Part shown: positions 43,408-52,596 of the stretch, piece by piece
How positions within the stretch are numbered: position 1 is the stretch's first letter
How the letters are laid out: every line of letters begins with the position of its first letter
DNA from: Actinocrispum wychmicini
GTDB taxonomy: Bacteria; Actinomycetota; Actinomycetes; Mycobacteriales; Pseudonocardiaceae
Direction: 5' to 3'
Length of the DNA stretch: 64,000 nt
NCBI RefSeq assembly: GCF_004345645.1
Contig: NZ_SLWS01000001.1
Span: 790,652 to 854,651, forward strand
The notes under the pieces: model-generated
The model's database searches: none
Seen by the model: only the letters and a program-made list of their open reading frames with translations
Told to the model about the DNA's origin: nothing
Made by a program: the position numbers and the translations under genes

Positions 43408-43968
43408 TTGTCAACCGAGTCCGCTCGCCCGCAACGCGCCGACGCCCGCCGCAACCGTGCGCGGGTGCTGGCGGTCGCCCAGCAGGTCTTCGAGGCCGAG
43501 GGGCTGGGGGTCACAGTCGACGATGTGGCGCGGCGGGCAGGTGTCGGCGTTGGCACGGTCTACCGGCACTTCCCCACCAAGGAAGCCCTGTTCGAGGCGA
43601 TCGTGGCGGCCCGGGTGGCGCAGCTCGCGCAGGACGCCAAGGCGTTGGCGGCGGCCGACGACCCCGGCGCCGCGTTCTTCGACTTCTTCGAGATGATGAT
43701 CAAGAAAGTGGCGCTGAACAAGGCGTTCGGCGAGGCGCTCAGCGCGGCCGGGCGCGACCTGAGCGAGATCTCCCGGACGTCCGGCCAGATGGTCCAGGAG
43801 GCACAGGCCCTGCTGTTGAAGCGCGCTCAGGACGCCGGTGCCGTGCGGGCCGATCTCACGCCGGCCGAACTCAAGGCGGTGGTGGTCGGCATCGTCACGA
43901 TGGAACGCCACCTGGACGGTGAACCCGGCCGGCTGACCAAGATCGTGCTGTCCGCGCTCAGAACTTAG
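43408..43968 (+). CDS. TetR-family regulator
   Basis: The 186-aa protein has HTH 'RNRARVLAVAQQVFEAEGLGVTVDDVARRAGVGVGTVYRHFPTKEALFEAIV' and a helical C-terminus with 'FFDFFEMMIKKVALNKAFGEALSAAGRD'. TTG 43408 was chosen because GGAGGA is 8 bp upstream and the HTH follows about 10 residues later; a TACAAT -10 box lies at 43358-43363. The gene overlaps the convergent TenA-like gene by 11 bp. Confidence 0.88.
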   Translation: MSTESARPQRADARRNRARVLAVAQQVFEAEGLGVTVDDVARRAGVGVGTVYRHFPTKEALFEAIVAARVAQLAQDAKALAAADDPGAAFFDFFEMMIKKVALNKAFGEALSAAGRDLSEISRTSGQMVQEAQALLLKRAQDAGAVRADLTPAELKAVVVGIVTMERHLDGEPGRLTKIVLSALRT

Positions 43969-44608
43969 TGTCCGCCAACGTGTTCCAGAACATCAGCTCG
44001 TATTCCAGCAGCAGCTTGCCGTGCCGGCGTGCCTCGTCCGGACGCCAGCCGGTGTCGAGCGCGGCCTGGATCGCCGCGAGCGCGTGCTGCTCGGGCTCTG
44101 CCACGGGGGTGGCGAAGAAGTCGAAGAACGCGGCGCCATGGTCGTCGAAACCGTAGTTCGCGCGCAGTGACTTCGCGATCTCCGCGCAGAACTCGCCGAA
44201 CGCGGCGAAGTTCGCGAACAACGCGAGCACCGCGTCGACCGGCTCGGCATTCAGGGCGAGCGAGGCCACATATGCCGCATACGCCTGACAACCGGCCTGT
44301 GATTCATATGAACTTTCGTCGAACTTGGCCGCGTCGATCAACGGCTGTACGAGGTCCAGCGCGAGCCCCTCGCCGCCGGCGAGCCCGCTGAAGAACTGCC
44401 GCGCGCCCGGCTCGGTGGCCCGCGCGGCCAAAGTGAGGAATGCCCGCCAGTCGCTTTGGATGATCCAACGTTCCTCGGCGGCCAACGCGCCGATCACGGC
44501 CACTGGCGCGGCACCTTCGGCCAGGTGCGCCAAAAGGCGGTTCGCGCCGGTCGGAGGGGTGAGATCGTTCTGCAATTCGGACAAAACTGCACGTGCGGAA
44601 GACGTCAC
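43958..44608 (-). CDS. TenA/haem-oxygenase-like helical protein
   Basis: The 216-aa product is all-helical with 'ALSELQNDLTPPTGANRLLAHLAEGAAPVAVIGALAAEERWIIQSDWRAFLTLAARA' and 'LFANFAAFGEFCAEIAKSLRANYGFDDHGAAFFDFFATP'. The size and pattern of acidic and aromatic residues fit the TenA/haem-oxygenase-like fold. It might be thiaminase-II-like or a diiron/haem oxidase-like member; the catalytic cysteine of true TenA ('...EFCAE') may be the one at about 144, so salvage activity is possible but unproven. GTG 44608 was chosen because TAACGT lies 7 bp upstream (leaderless); ATG 44641 is the alternative. Confidence 0.65.
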   Translation of the reverse strand: MTSSARAVLSELQNDLTPPTGANRLLAHLAEGAAPVAVIGALAAEERWIIQSDWRAFLTLAARATEPGARQFFSGLAGGEGLALDLVQPLIDAAKFDESSYESQAGCQAYAAYVASLALNAEPVDAVLALFANFAAFGEFCAEIAKSLRANYGFDDHGAAFFDFFATPVAEPEQHALAAIQAALDTGWRPDEARRHGKLLLEYELMFWNTLADTKF

Positions 44609-44738
44609 GGGGCTAACGTTACGCGAATACTGAATGGTCATTGTCACGCCGGGGGCGGCGTAAGGATGTAGGTTCGCCGCACGTCTCTGTGTCGACCTGG
44701 GGGTCAACCTGAGAAGGTGAGCAGACGTAAGGAGAGAC

Positions 44739-44942
44739 ATGGACCTACACGACCTGGTCGCGGCGCAGGTCGAGCGGGCGTGGCAGGCCGAGGTGGCGTA
44801 CGACCGGCTCGTCGCCGACCGCGGCATCAGCCCTGACCACGCCGGCCACCTGCTGCGGTTCGCCGTACAGCGGATCGCCGAGGGCACAACGTCCACGATG
44901 GACCCGTACGCGCTGGCCACCACGTGGCTCAACGCCCGATGA
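44739..44942 (+). CDS. Small acidic protein of unknown function
   Basis: The 67-aa product (MDLHDLVAAQVERAWQAEV...) is helix-rich and has no recognisable domain. The ORF is supported by a clear ribosome-binding site (GTAAGGAGAGAC before ATG 44739) and its codon use. It is followed by a 419-bp region with no gene before the permease. Confidence 0.7.
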   Translation: MDLHDLVAAQVERAWQAEVAYDRLVADRGISPDHAGHLLRFAVQRIAEGTTSTMDPYALATTWLNAR

Positions 44943-45361
44943 GGACAGTCGGGCGCGCGCAAACGTTTGCACTTGTGTCGGTGTGACGTTGGCGTTCTTT
45001 CGCCACCCGTTCCGCCGTTTGCCGGAACCTGTTAACAGACAAGAAGATCGATCCCACGATGCGATCGTCGCTCGCTGTTACGCCATTCGTGTCGGCACCG
45101 ACGTCCGAAGTGGTCCCTCCGGGTCAAGCCGTTGCGGCGTTCGAGCCAGTCATCGATCGCGGACCCCGTTGTCGCGCCTGACAGGCACATGATCGCGTGT
45201 GTCCGCGTCAGTCCCTCCACCAGCACGACCCCTAGACATGCTGCTGTTCTGACGCGGACACGCCTGTTACGTTCCGTACGCCTCAACGATTGACTGTGGC
45301 GCCCGCGGTTTGCAGAGGTGACTTGTCGACTCTTTTGGGAGACACCGTCAGGAGGGCCTTG
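44943..45361. other. Intergenic region (419 bp) upstream of the NCS1 permease
   Basis: No convincing ORF is visible on either strand. The notable feature is a 13-bp inverted repeat (listed separately) and GC-poorer text near 45290. It must hold the permease/nucleoside-hydrolase promoter. Confidence 0.6.
45199..45261. repeat. 13-bp perfect inverted repeat upstream of the permease gene
   Basis: GTGTCCGCGTCAG (45199-45211) and its exact reverse complement CTGACGCGGACAC (45249-45261) are separated by 37 bp. They lie about 100 bp upstream of the permease start, so they may form a stem in a leader RNA or a looped operator. Confidence 0.7.
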
Positions 45362-46786
45362 GTGGTCGAGCTCGCGGAGACTGGCTGGCGGATCGAACAG
45401 AAGGGCATCGACTGGGTCGGCGAGGGCGAGCGCCACGGCCGGCCGCCGGGCTTGTTCTGGCCGTGGACCGCGGCGAACTTCAGCTTCTTCACCGTGGCGT
45501 ACGGCGTTTTCGTCGTCGGTCTTGGACTGAGCCCTTGGCAGGGGGCCATCGCCGTGCTCATCGGGCTCGCCCTCTCCTACCCCGTCGTGGGTCTGGTCGC
45601 ACTGGCGGGCACGCGCGGCGGCGCGCCGACCATGACGCTCAGCCGGGCCGCGTTCGGCTACCACGGCAACAAACTGCCCACCCTGTTCGTCTACCTGTCG
45701 CTGGTGGGATGGGAAACAGTGAGCGTCACCCTCGGTGCGCTCGCCACCCGCACGATCCTCAGGCGGATCGACCCGGCCCTGGCCACCACCCAGATGATGG
45801 TCGTCGGCTTCCTCGTGACGGTCGCACTGGTCATGGTCGTCGCGATCTACGGCTACGACGTGATCCTGCGCGTGCAGAAGTGGATCACGGTCGCGGTGGC
45901 GGTCGCGGTGGTTGGCTACCTCGTGATCATCGTCCCGGACCTGGACTTCAGCAGCACCGCCAACGGCGGCGGCTTCGCGCTGATGGTCGGCGGGGTCACC
46001 CTGGTGGTCGCCAACGGCATCGGCTGGACACCCGGCGGCGCCGACTACAGCCGCTACACCAAGGGCTCGCCGAAGTCCGTGGTGTGGTGGACCACGTTCG
46101 GCGGCGCCACCGCGCCCGGCCTGCTGATGCTCTTCGGTGTTCTGCTCACCGCGGGCGACCCGAAGCTGGCCGGGGCCGCGGCGGCCGACCCGATCGGCGC
46201 GTTCGCCACCGCCCTGCCGACCTGGTTCATGATCCCGTTCCTGCTGGCCACCATCCTCAGCGTGGTCGCGGGCGCGGTGTTCAACCTCTACAGTTCGGGC
46301 CTGAACCTGCTCGCGCTCGGCGTGCGGATCCCGCGCTGGGCGGCGGTCGCCGTCGACGGCGTGCTGATGGTCCTCGGCGGCATCTACCTGATCTTCGTCT
46401 CGCCCAGCTTCTTCGCGCCCGTCCAGTCGTTCCTGATCGTGATCGGCGTCATCATCGCCGCCTGGTCCGCGATCTTCGTCACCGACCTGTTCCTGCATCG
46501 CAAGAACGGTTACGACAAGGACGCGCTGTACGTGCCCGCCGGCTACGGCGGGATCAACCTCGCGGGCGTGGTGTCGCTTGTGGTCGCGATCGTCGTCGGC
46601 CTCGGCCTGGTGACGTCGGCGGACGCGAACATCAGGTCCGTCCTCGGATACCTGCTGACACCGTCCGCGGCGGCCGGCAGCGTCGGCGCGAGCAACATCG
46701 GCGTGGCCGTCGCGTTCGTCATCGGCGCTGCTCTGTACGGGTTGCTGAGCACGACACTGCTGCGTCCGGCGGAGCGGTCTGGTTGA
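45362..46786 (+). CDS. NCS1-family nucleobase permease (cytosine/purine type)
   Basis: The 474-aa membrane protein has about twelve hydrophobic segments and an NCS1 N-terminus: 'KGIDWVGEGERHGRPPGLFWPWTAANFSFFTVAYGVF' and 'GTRGGAPTMTLSRAAFGYHGN'. It should import a nucleobase such as cytosine or hydroxymethylpyrimidine by cation symport. GTG 45362 was chosen because AGGAGGG is 5-6 bp upstream. The following nucleoside hydrolase (10 bp gap) fits a salvage operon. Confidence 0.9.
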   Translation: MVELAETGWRIEQKGIDWVGEGERHGRPPGLFWPWTAANFSFFTVAYGVFVVGLGLSPWQGAIAVLIGLALSYPVVGLVALAGTRGGAPTMTLSRAAFGYHGNKLPTLFVYLSLVGWETVSVTLGALATRTILRRIDPALATTQMMVVGFLVTVALVMVVAIYGYDVILRVQKWITVAVAVAVVGYLVIIVPDLDFSSTANGGGFALMVGGVTLVVANGIGWTPGGADYSRYTKGSPKSVVWWTTFGGATAPGLLMLFGVLLTAGDPKLAGAAAADPIGAFATALPTWFMIPFLLATILSVVAGAVFNLYSSGLNLLALGVRIPRWAAVAVDGVLMVLGGIYLIFVSPSFFAPVQSFLIVIGVIIAAWSAIFVTDLFLHRKNGYDKDALYVPAGYGGINLAGVVSLVVAIVVGLGLVTSADANIRSVLGYLLTPSAAAGSVGASNIGVAVAFVIGAALYGLLSTTLLRPAERSG

Positions 46787-46796
46787 GTCGGGTCTC

Positions 46797-47750
46797 GTGC
46801 GCATCATCCTGGACACCGACCCGGGGATCGACGACTCGCTCGCCATCCTCTACCTGTCCGCCCAGCCGGACGTCGACATCGTCGCCGTCGGCAGCGTCCA
46901 TGGGAACGTTCCCGCGCCGGTCGCCGCCGCGAACGCCTTGCGCGTGCTCGACGTAGCCGGGCTGGATGACGTGCCGGTGGCCGTGGGTGCGCACAGACCC
47001 TTGGCTCAGGAACTGCGCACGGCCGAGTTCGTGCACGGCGACGACGGGCTGGGTGGACACGCGGGACCGCCATCACCGCGTGCTGTCGTCGACTGCTCCG
47101 CGGCCGAACAGCTCGTCCGGTTGGCGCGGGCGAACCCCGGCGAGCTGTCCGTCCTCGCGCTGGGTCCGTTGACGAACATCGCGCTGGCCGTCCTGCTCGA
47201 ACCGCGGCTGCCGGAACTGCTCGAATCCCTGGTCGTGCTCGGCGGGGCGTTGGGCGTGCCCGGCAACGTCACCGCGCACGCGGAGGCGAACATCTGGCAC
47301 GACCCGGAGGCCGCGGATCTGGTCTTCGACACCGGCTTCGACAATCTCACCCTGGTCAGCCTGGACGTCACCGAGACCGCCCGCGCCGACTCGGCGTGGC
47401 TGGACAGCCTGGCCCAGGTCGCCAGTCCCCGGGCGCAGTTCGCGAGCGCCCTGCTGGACCACTACGCGGCCTTCTACTCCAACATGTTCGGCGTCCGCGT
47501 CGCGACCATGCATGACCCGTTGGCGGCTGCGTTGCTGTGTGACCCGTCCCTGGCTACGTACCGGGAAGTCGCCGTGTCGGTCGAAGTCCACGGCACGTAC
47601 ACGCGCGGGCAACTCGTCTCGGACTGGCGTTCGATCGCCGACGACAGCCACATCGAAAGCGAAGCCGGACGTGGCCGCCGTCCGGTCCGCGCGGCCGCGG
47701 CCGTCGACGCGGAGGAGTTCCTCACCCGGCTGTTCGAGGCGTTGAAGTGA
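46797..47750 (+). CDS. Inosine-uridine preferring nucleoside hydrolase
   Basis: The 317-aa enzyme has the metal-binding 'DTDPGIDDSLAILYL' cluster near the N-terminus (residues 6-14), 'LSVLALGPLTNIALAVL', 'LVVLGGALGVPGNVTAHAEANIWHDPEAADLVF' and the C-terminal 'HDPLAAALL' (a second metal ligand). It hydrolyses ribonucleosides to base plus ribose, which fits the upstream nucleobase permease. The GTG at 46797 starts 10 bp after the permease stop. The 3' end overlaps the convergent NB-ARC regulator by 29 bp. Confidence 0.93.
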   Translation: MRIILDTDPGIDDSLAILYLSAQPDVDIVAVGSVHGNVPAPVAAANALRVLDVAGLDDVPVAVGAHRPLAQELRTAEFVHGDDGLGGHAGPPSPRAVVDCSAAEQLVRLARANPGELSVLALGPLTNIALAVLLEPRLPELLESLVVLGGALGVPGNVTAHAEANIWHDPEAADLVFDTGFDNLTLVSLDVTETARADSAWLDSLAQVASPRAQFASALLDHYAAFYSNMFGVRVATMHDPLAAALLCDPSLATYREVAVSVEVHGTYTRGQLVSDWRSIADDSHIESEAGRGRRPVRAAAAVDAEEFLTRLFEALK

Positions 47751-50007
47751 GCAGCTGACGGACGTCCTCGGCGCGTGGATCGTCCAGTTCGGTGAAGATC
47801 GCCAACGCGTGCCGCCAAGCCTCGCGCGCCGCGACCGGGTCGCCCGTCGCCAGCAGCACCCGGCCGCGGCTGTGCTGCGTCTCGGCCTCACCCCACCGGT
47901 CGCCGATCTCCCTGCGGGTGGTCAGTGCCTCCTCGAAGCTGGTCAGCGCGTCCTGCGGGCGGCTCATCCTGGCGAACGTGTCGCCGAGTTTCACCAGCGT
48001 GTAGCCCTCGCCGTGCCTGTCATGGATGTCACGGAAGATCCGGAGTGCCTCGTGCAGCTCGGTCAGCGCCTCGTCGAACCGGCCGAGTTCGCGGTACGAG
48101 TCGCCGAGGCTGGCGCGGGCGATGCCCTGGCCGTGCCAGTTCGCCACCGTGATCGCCTCGTCGTCGCCGTGTTCGCGTTGGACGTCCTCGCGGATGCGGA
48201 GCGCTTCGGTGAACCGGGACACCGCCGAGGAGTAGCGGTGCACATCGCATTCCACGAAGCCCAGCGCGGTCACCGTCCAGGCCAATCCGACCAGGTCGTC
48301 GATCTCCTTGCGGATCTCCAACGCCTGTTCCAGGTGTTCCCGGGCGTCCTTGAACCGGCGCAACTCCCGGAAGCCGTGGGCCACGTTGTTCAGCGTCCAC
48401 GACTCGCCGAACTTGTCCCCGATCCGCCGCGCGCCGGCCAGGCCCAGCTCGTGCGCGCTGATCCACGCGGTCCACCGCTTGCGCAGGAACACGTAGTTCC
48501 AGCAGCCGACCGGGATCTTCCACGCGATGGCGTCCTCGCCGAACTCCAGCGCCAGCCGGGTGGCGGCGATCAGGTTCGCCATCTCGTCCTCAAGCCAGGC
48601 CAGCGCTTCGTCGTAGTCGGCGAACTCCAGGAGTGGCAAGGAGAACTGGGACGGCTCGATCGGCGGGTCGAACCGCTGCGGGGACAAGGTGTGGTTGGCC
48701 GCGTAGGCGGTGTGCAGATACCAGTGCAGAACCCGTTTCACCGCAAGGTTTTGCTCAGCCTGCGGCTCCTCGTCGTGCGCGCGTTCGGCCGCGTACACGC
48801 GAAGCAGGTCGTGGCATCGGTAGCGCTCGGCGCCGATGCCCTGCAACAGATGCACGCTCACCAGCCGGTCCAGCAGCCGTCGGGCCTGGGTCGTGGTCAC
48901 GCCGGTGAGCGCGGCGGCCGCGTTGACACTCAGGTGCGGGCCGCGATGCAGGCCGCACAGCCGGAACATCCGCGCCGCTTCGCCGGAAAGGTCGCGGTAG
49001 GACCAGGAGAACACCGTTCGGACCGCGATCGAGTCCTCAGTGGACAGAATGTCGAGCCGTTCCTCCTCGGCGCCCAGCTCCTCGGCGAGCTCGTCCACCG
49101 AGTGGTGCGGGTGCGTCGCGACACGTTCCGCGGCGATCCGCAACGCCAGCGGCAGATACCCGCAGCGCCGTGCCAGCCCGGCCGTGCCCTCGGGCTCGTC
49201 GTCCGCGCGCTCCTTCCCGATCACGGTACGCAGCAGCGCGATGGACTCCTCTTCGCTCAGCGGTCCGAGGGTCATCCGCTGGTCCTGGCGCATCTGCAGG
49301 CCGGACAACCGCCGCCGGCTCGTCACGATCACCCCGCACCCCGGCGCGCCCGGCAGCAACTGTTCGATCTGCCGCGAGTCGTGCGCGTTGTCCAACACGA
49401 GCAGGATCCGGCTCCCCGCGAGCAGCGAGCGGAACAACGCGGCGCGCTGGCCCGTGCCGGACGGGATGGCGCTCGCGCTCGTCCCCAACGCGACGAGGAA
49501 CTCCTCCAGCACCACGTCCGGCCGGGACGGCTGCGCGTCCGGCGAGTATCCGTGCAGGTCCACGTACATCTGGCCGTCCGGGAACCGCTCCTTGACCTGG
49601 TGCGCGAGCCGCAACGCCAACGCGGTCTTGCCCACCCCGGGCGGCCCGTCCACGGCGACGATCCACGGCGCACCCGGTTCCTCGCCGACCATCGCCACGT
49701 CCAGCTGATGCAGGTGGTCCTCGCGGCCGACGAACGTGGCAGCGGCCGCCGGCAGTTGGGCCAGCCGCGGCAGCCCCATCGACGTGGACAGCGCGACGAG
49801 CTTCCCGCCCGCTTCCAGCACGTCGTCGCACCGGCGCGCCAGTTCCGCGGTCGGCGGCTTGTCGCCGGTCTCCACCTTGCCGATGTAGCCGCGGGTGTAG
49901 TTGACCAGTTCGGCCAGCTTCTGCAGGGAGAGCCCGCGTCGGGTGCGCAGCCGGCGCAGTTCCCGGCCGAACGGCGAGCTGTCGTCCCCCAGCTTCACCT
50001 GTGGCAT
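47722..50007 (-). CDS. XRE-HTH / NB-ARC / TPR transcriptional regulator
   Basis: The 761-aa protein has an N-terminal XRE helix-turn-helix ('FGRELRRLRTRRGLSLQKLAELVNYTRGYIGKVETG', 15-55), an NB-ARC STAND ATPase with P-loop 'GPPGVGKTALALRLAHQV' (about 120-137), Walker B 'RILLVLDNAHD' and 'GCGVIVTSRRRL', then a TPR solenoid ('RYSSAVSRFTEALRIRED', 'GRFDEALTELHEALRIFRDI'). This resembles AfsR/SARP-type regulators without the SARP domain, which act in secondary metabolism or stress. Convergent with the nucleoside hydrolase (29-bp overlap). Confidence 0.93.
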   Translation of the reverse strand: MPQVKLGDDSSPFGRELRRLRTRRGLSLQKLAELVNYTRGYIGKVETGDKPPTAELARRCDDVLEAGGKLVALSTSMGLPRLAQLPAAAATFVGREDHLHQLDVAMVGEEPGAPWIVAVDGPPGVGKTALALRLAHQVKERFPDGQMYVDLHGYSPDAQPSRPDVVLEEFLVALGTSASAIPSGTGQRAALFRSLLAGSRILLVLDNAHDSRQIEQLLPGAPGCGVIVTSRRRLSGLQMRQDQRMTLGPLSEEESIALLRTVIGKERADDEPEGTAGLARRCGYLPLALRIAAERVATHPHHSVDELAEELGAEEERLDILSTEDSIAVRTVFSWSYRDLSGEAARMFRLCGLHRGPHLSVNAAAALTGVTTTQARRLLDRLVSVHLLQGIGAERYRCHDLLRVYAAERAHDEEPQAEQNLAVKRVLHWYLHTAYAANHTLSPQRFDPPIEPSQFSLPLLEFADYDEALAWLEDEMANLIAATRLALEFGEDAIAWKIPVGCWNYVFLRKRWTAWISAHELGLAGARRIGDKFGESWTLNNVAHGFRELRRFKDAREHLEQALEIRKEIDDLVGLAWTVTALGFVECDVHRYSSAVSRFTEALRIREDVQREHGDDEAITVANWHGQGIARASLGDSYRELGRFDEALTELHEALRIFRDIHDRHGEGYTLVKLGDTFARMSRPQDALTSFEEALTTRREIGDRWGEAETQHSRGRVLLATGDPVAAREAWRHALAIFTELDDPRAEDVRQLLTSTPRTAG

Positions 50008-50107
50008 CCCGAACCCAATCCGTAGCGCTCCTCCGGCAGGATTTCAGGGCCAACCCCACCTGGACAAACCCGGATGATCAGCGTCGCTCGAACGGAGTAG
50101 CCGGGGT

Positions 50108-50572
50108 CTATCCGCGCGGGGTTGCCACCGTGACCAGGCGACCCCAGCCGTGGCCGGCGGACGCCCAGGACAGGTCGCTTTCGACGACCGCGATGGACGA
50201 GGTCCGGAACTCCGGCCGGTCGCCGGTGAGCAGGTCGACCAGGTCGGTCAGGTCCGGGTTGTGGCCCACCACCAGCGCTGTCCCGACGTCCGGCAGTTCG
50301 CGCACGACGTCGAGCAACGGGCCGTAGTACATCTTGGACGCCTCGTGCACCAGAGGCGCCTTGGTGAGCTGGGTGGACGCGTTCTCCCAGGTCTGGCGGG
50401 CCCGGCGGGCGGGCGAGCACATCACCACGTCCACGCTCGGGACGTGCTCGTTCAGCCATCTGCCGGCCGCCGGGGCGTCCCGCAGGCCGCGTTCGCCCAA
50501 CGGTCGCTCCAGGTCCGGCACACCTTCCGGCCACGCCGACTTCGCGTGCCGCAGGACAACCAACGTCACCAC
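50108..50572 (-). CDS. SixA-type histidine phosphatase
   Basis: The 154-aa protein is a short histidine phosphatase of the phosphoglycerate-mutase fold: 'LVVLRHAKSAWPEGVPDLERPLGERGLRDA' (RH-A/G core), 'DVVMCSPARRARQTWE' (second arginine region) and 'VGHNPDLTDLVDLLTG'. SixA family members dephosphorylate phospho-histidine on HPr or HPt proteins. The start is GTG 50572 or 50569. It is monocistronic between the NB-ARC regulator and the metalloprotease. Confidence 0.88.
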   Translation of the reverse strand: MVTLVVLRHAKSAWPEGVPDLERPLGERGLRDAPAAGRWLNEHVPSVDVVMCSPARRARQTWENASTQLTKAPLVHEASKMYYGPLLDVVRELPDVGTALVVGHNPDLTDLVDLLTGDRPEFRTSSIAVVESDLSWASAGHGWGRLVTVATPRG

Positions 50573-50711
50573 GCTGTGGAGATTAGCCGCCCACCGCGCG
50601 CATCAGCCCGCTGAGGGAGTCAGTCCGTTCGGACGGTAGTCAGATCGGCCAGTTGTTTGTACTTTGGGCGCCCGGTACACCCATTTGGGTTAACTCCAAG
50701 GAGTGGTCTGG

Positions 50712-52049
50712 TTGTCCTTCCCTGCACGAGTCATCGCCGTCGCCGCCGTCCTCGCGGTCGGCGCCGTCGTGGCCCCTGCCGCCTCCGCCGACCCTCTGTT
50801 CGACCAGCCACGCCCGTTGTCCGAGGTGTCGCCGTTGGTCGCCGCGATCGTCAACGACCTGCCGATCGCCCAGGTGCGCCAGATGGCCAGGAGCGACCAC
50901 TTCCAGGTCGACGAGCACGGCCGGATCCGGTCGGTCGAGAAGCACGCCGCCCCGACCGGGAAGACAGCCCGTTCGTCGTTAGCCGTGCCGCCGGGTACGG
51001 ACGTGTTCAAGCTGCACAGCCGTCCCGGCTCGAACCGCACGATCTACCTGGACTTCAACGGCCACACCGTCCAGGGGACCGCGTGGAACGGCGGAGCCCT
51101 CATCAACGCGCCGGCCTGGGACGCCGACGGCGACCCGAGCACCTTCAACGCCGCCGAACGCGACACGATCTACCAGGCGTTCCTGTCGGTGACCGAGGAC
51201 TACAAGACGTTCGACGTGGACGTGACCACCGAGGAACCCACCGACGACCGCCTCGACCGCGCCGACACCAACGACCAGGTCTACGGCGCCCGCGCGGTCA
51301 TCACCCCCACCGACGTCACGAACTGCGGCTGCGGCGGGCAGGCGTACATCGGCACCTTCAACCAGGCCGGCAACCACGCCAAATACCAACCCGCCTGGGC
51401 GTACGCGAACGGCTCCTACGACGGCAAGTCGATCGGCGAGATCGTCGCCCACGAGACCGGCCACAACCTGGGCCTGTCCCACGACGGCCAGACCGGCGGA
51501 GTCGAGTACTACGGCGGCCACACCAACTGGGCCCCGATCATGGGCGCCGGCTACGGCCAACCAGTGACCACCTGGAGCAAAGGCGAATACACCAACGCCA
51601 ACAACAAAGAAGACGACCTGGCCGTCATCCCGCAACACGGCGCCGTGACCCTGCCCGACGACTACCCGGACGACCCAGCGAACGCGGCGCCGCTCACCGC
51701 AGGCACCCCGGTCAACGGGCTCATCACCACCGACGCGGACGTCGACGTCTTCGCCATCGACCACCCCGGCGGCACCCTGAAAGCAGCAGCGGTCCCCGCC
51801 GAATTCGCCCCCGACCTGGACATCAAGATGACCATCCGAGACGCGTCCGGCACCATCGTCGCCACCGTCGACCCACCGGTGCACCGCGTGTCCGAGACCA
51901 AGGCCGACGGCCTGGACGCCCACTTCGCCCAGAACCTGCCCGCCGGCCGCTACACGATCCAAGTGGAAGGCACCGGCTACGGCGACCCAGGCAAAGACGG
52001 CTACACGGGCTACGCCAGCATCGGCGACTACACCCTGACCGCGGAGTAG
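50712..52049 (+). CDS. Secreted zinc metalloprotease
   Basis: The 445-aa exported protease has a signal peptide (FPARVIAVAAVLAVGAVVAPAASA), a pro-region, and a catalytic zinc site H-E-T-G-H-N-L-G-L-S-H in 'VAHETGHNLGLSHDG' (near residue 246; two histidines plus the third H, Glu catalyst). It ends with a beta-rich PPC-like C-terminal domain ('DADVDVFAIDHPGGTL...', '...FAQNLPAGRYTIQVEGTG'). Reprolysin/metzincin-like extended motif. TTG 50712 was chosen because AAGGAG lies 8 bp upstream. No inhibitor gene adjacent. Confidence 0.9.
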   Translation: MSFPARVIAVAAVLAVGAVVAPAASADPLFDQPRPLSEVSPLVAAIVNDLPIAQVRQMARSDHFQVDEHGRIRSVEKHAAPTGKTARSSLAVPPGTDVFKLHSRPGSNRTIYLDFNGHTVQGTAWNGGALINAPAWDADGDPSTFNAAERDTIYQAFLSVTEDYKTFDVDVTTEEPTDDRLDRADTNDQVYGARAVITPTDVTNCGCGGQAYIGTFNQAGNHAKYQPAWAYANGSYDGKSIGEIVAHETGHNLGLSHDGQTGGVEYYGGHTNWAPIMGAGYGQPVTTWSKGEYTNANNKEDDLAVIPQHGAVTLPDDYPDDPANAAPLTAGTPVNGLITTDADVDVFAIDHPGGTLKAAAVPAEFAPDLDIKMTIRDASGTIVATVDPPVHRVSETKADGLDAHFAQNLPAGRYTIQVEGTGYGDPGKDGYTGYASIGDYTLTAE

Positions 52050-52061
52050 CGGTCACGGCCC

Positions 52062-52565
52062 CTAGATTCCGGTCGTCCCGTCAACGCGTTCCCGCAACAG
52101 GTCGGCGTGCCCATTGTGCCGTGCGTACTCCGCGATCATGTCCACCAACAGCCACCGTAAGGAGAACGGCTCACCCGTGGAGCGGCGGATGCCTGTGTCG
52201 TCCAGGGAAGCCGACGCCACGATCTCCCGTGACCGCGCGCATTCCGCCTGCCACAGGGCGAGTGCTTCGGCGGGATCCCCGGCCAGGTCGTCGAAGTCCT
52301 GATTCGGGTCGTCGTCCGAGTAGTGCAGCGTCGGCACGTCCTCGCCGAGGAACTGTTGGCGGAACCACCAGCGTTCCACCCCGGCCAGATGTCGGGCCAA
52401 CCCGTGCAGGCTCAGCCCGGACGGCGGCACTCCCCGCACCGACATCGCCTCGGCCGGCACCCCCGCGCACTTCAGCGCGAACGTCTCGCGGTGCCAGTCG
52501 AGGAAAGCCGTCAGTACTTCCCGCTCGTCGCCGAGTCGGGGCAGGGTGATCCGGGAGTCCGTCAT
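52062..52565 (-). CDS. DinB-like (DUF664) four-helix protein
   Basis: The 167-aa product has a DinB/YfiT fold: 'REVLTAFLDWHRETFALKCAGVP', 'GLSLHGLARHLAGVERWW' with the family histidine, and 'LVDMIAEYARHNGHADLLRE' with two further histidines, together a metal site of three histidines. Typical of thiol-dependent transferases in mycothiol users, though a specific activity is unknown. Its 3' end lies 12 bp from the metalloprotease stop. Confidence 0.87.
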   Translation of the reverse strand: MTDSRITLPRLGDEREVLTAFLDWHRETFALKCAGVPAEAMSVRGVPPSGLSLHGLARHLAGVERWWFRQQFLGEDVPTLHYSDDDPNQDFDDLAGDPAEALALWQAECARSREIVASASLDDTGIRRSTGEPFSLRWLLVDMIAEYARHNGHADLLRERVDGTTGI

Positions 52566-52596
52566 GCCCGGAGCATCGCACCCGCCACCGACAGTT

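Noticed and set aside
44943..45361. Small RNA or known riboswitch in front of the permease
   Set aside because: An inverted repeat is present, but no known riboswitch core could be recognised by eye, so only the repeat is reported.
45032..46846. 604-codon minus-strand ORF over the permease
   Set aside because: D/R/H-rich nonsense translation; the plus strand encodes an obvious NCS1 permease.
47809..50025. 738-codon plus-strand ORF antisense to the NB-ARC regulator
   Set aside because: The opposite strand has clear HTH, P-loop and TPR motifs; this frame has none.
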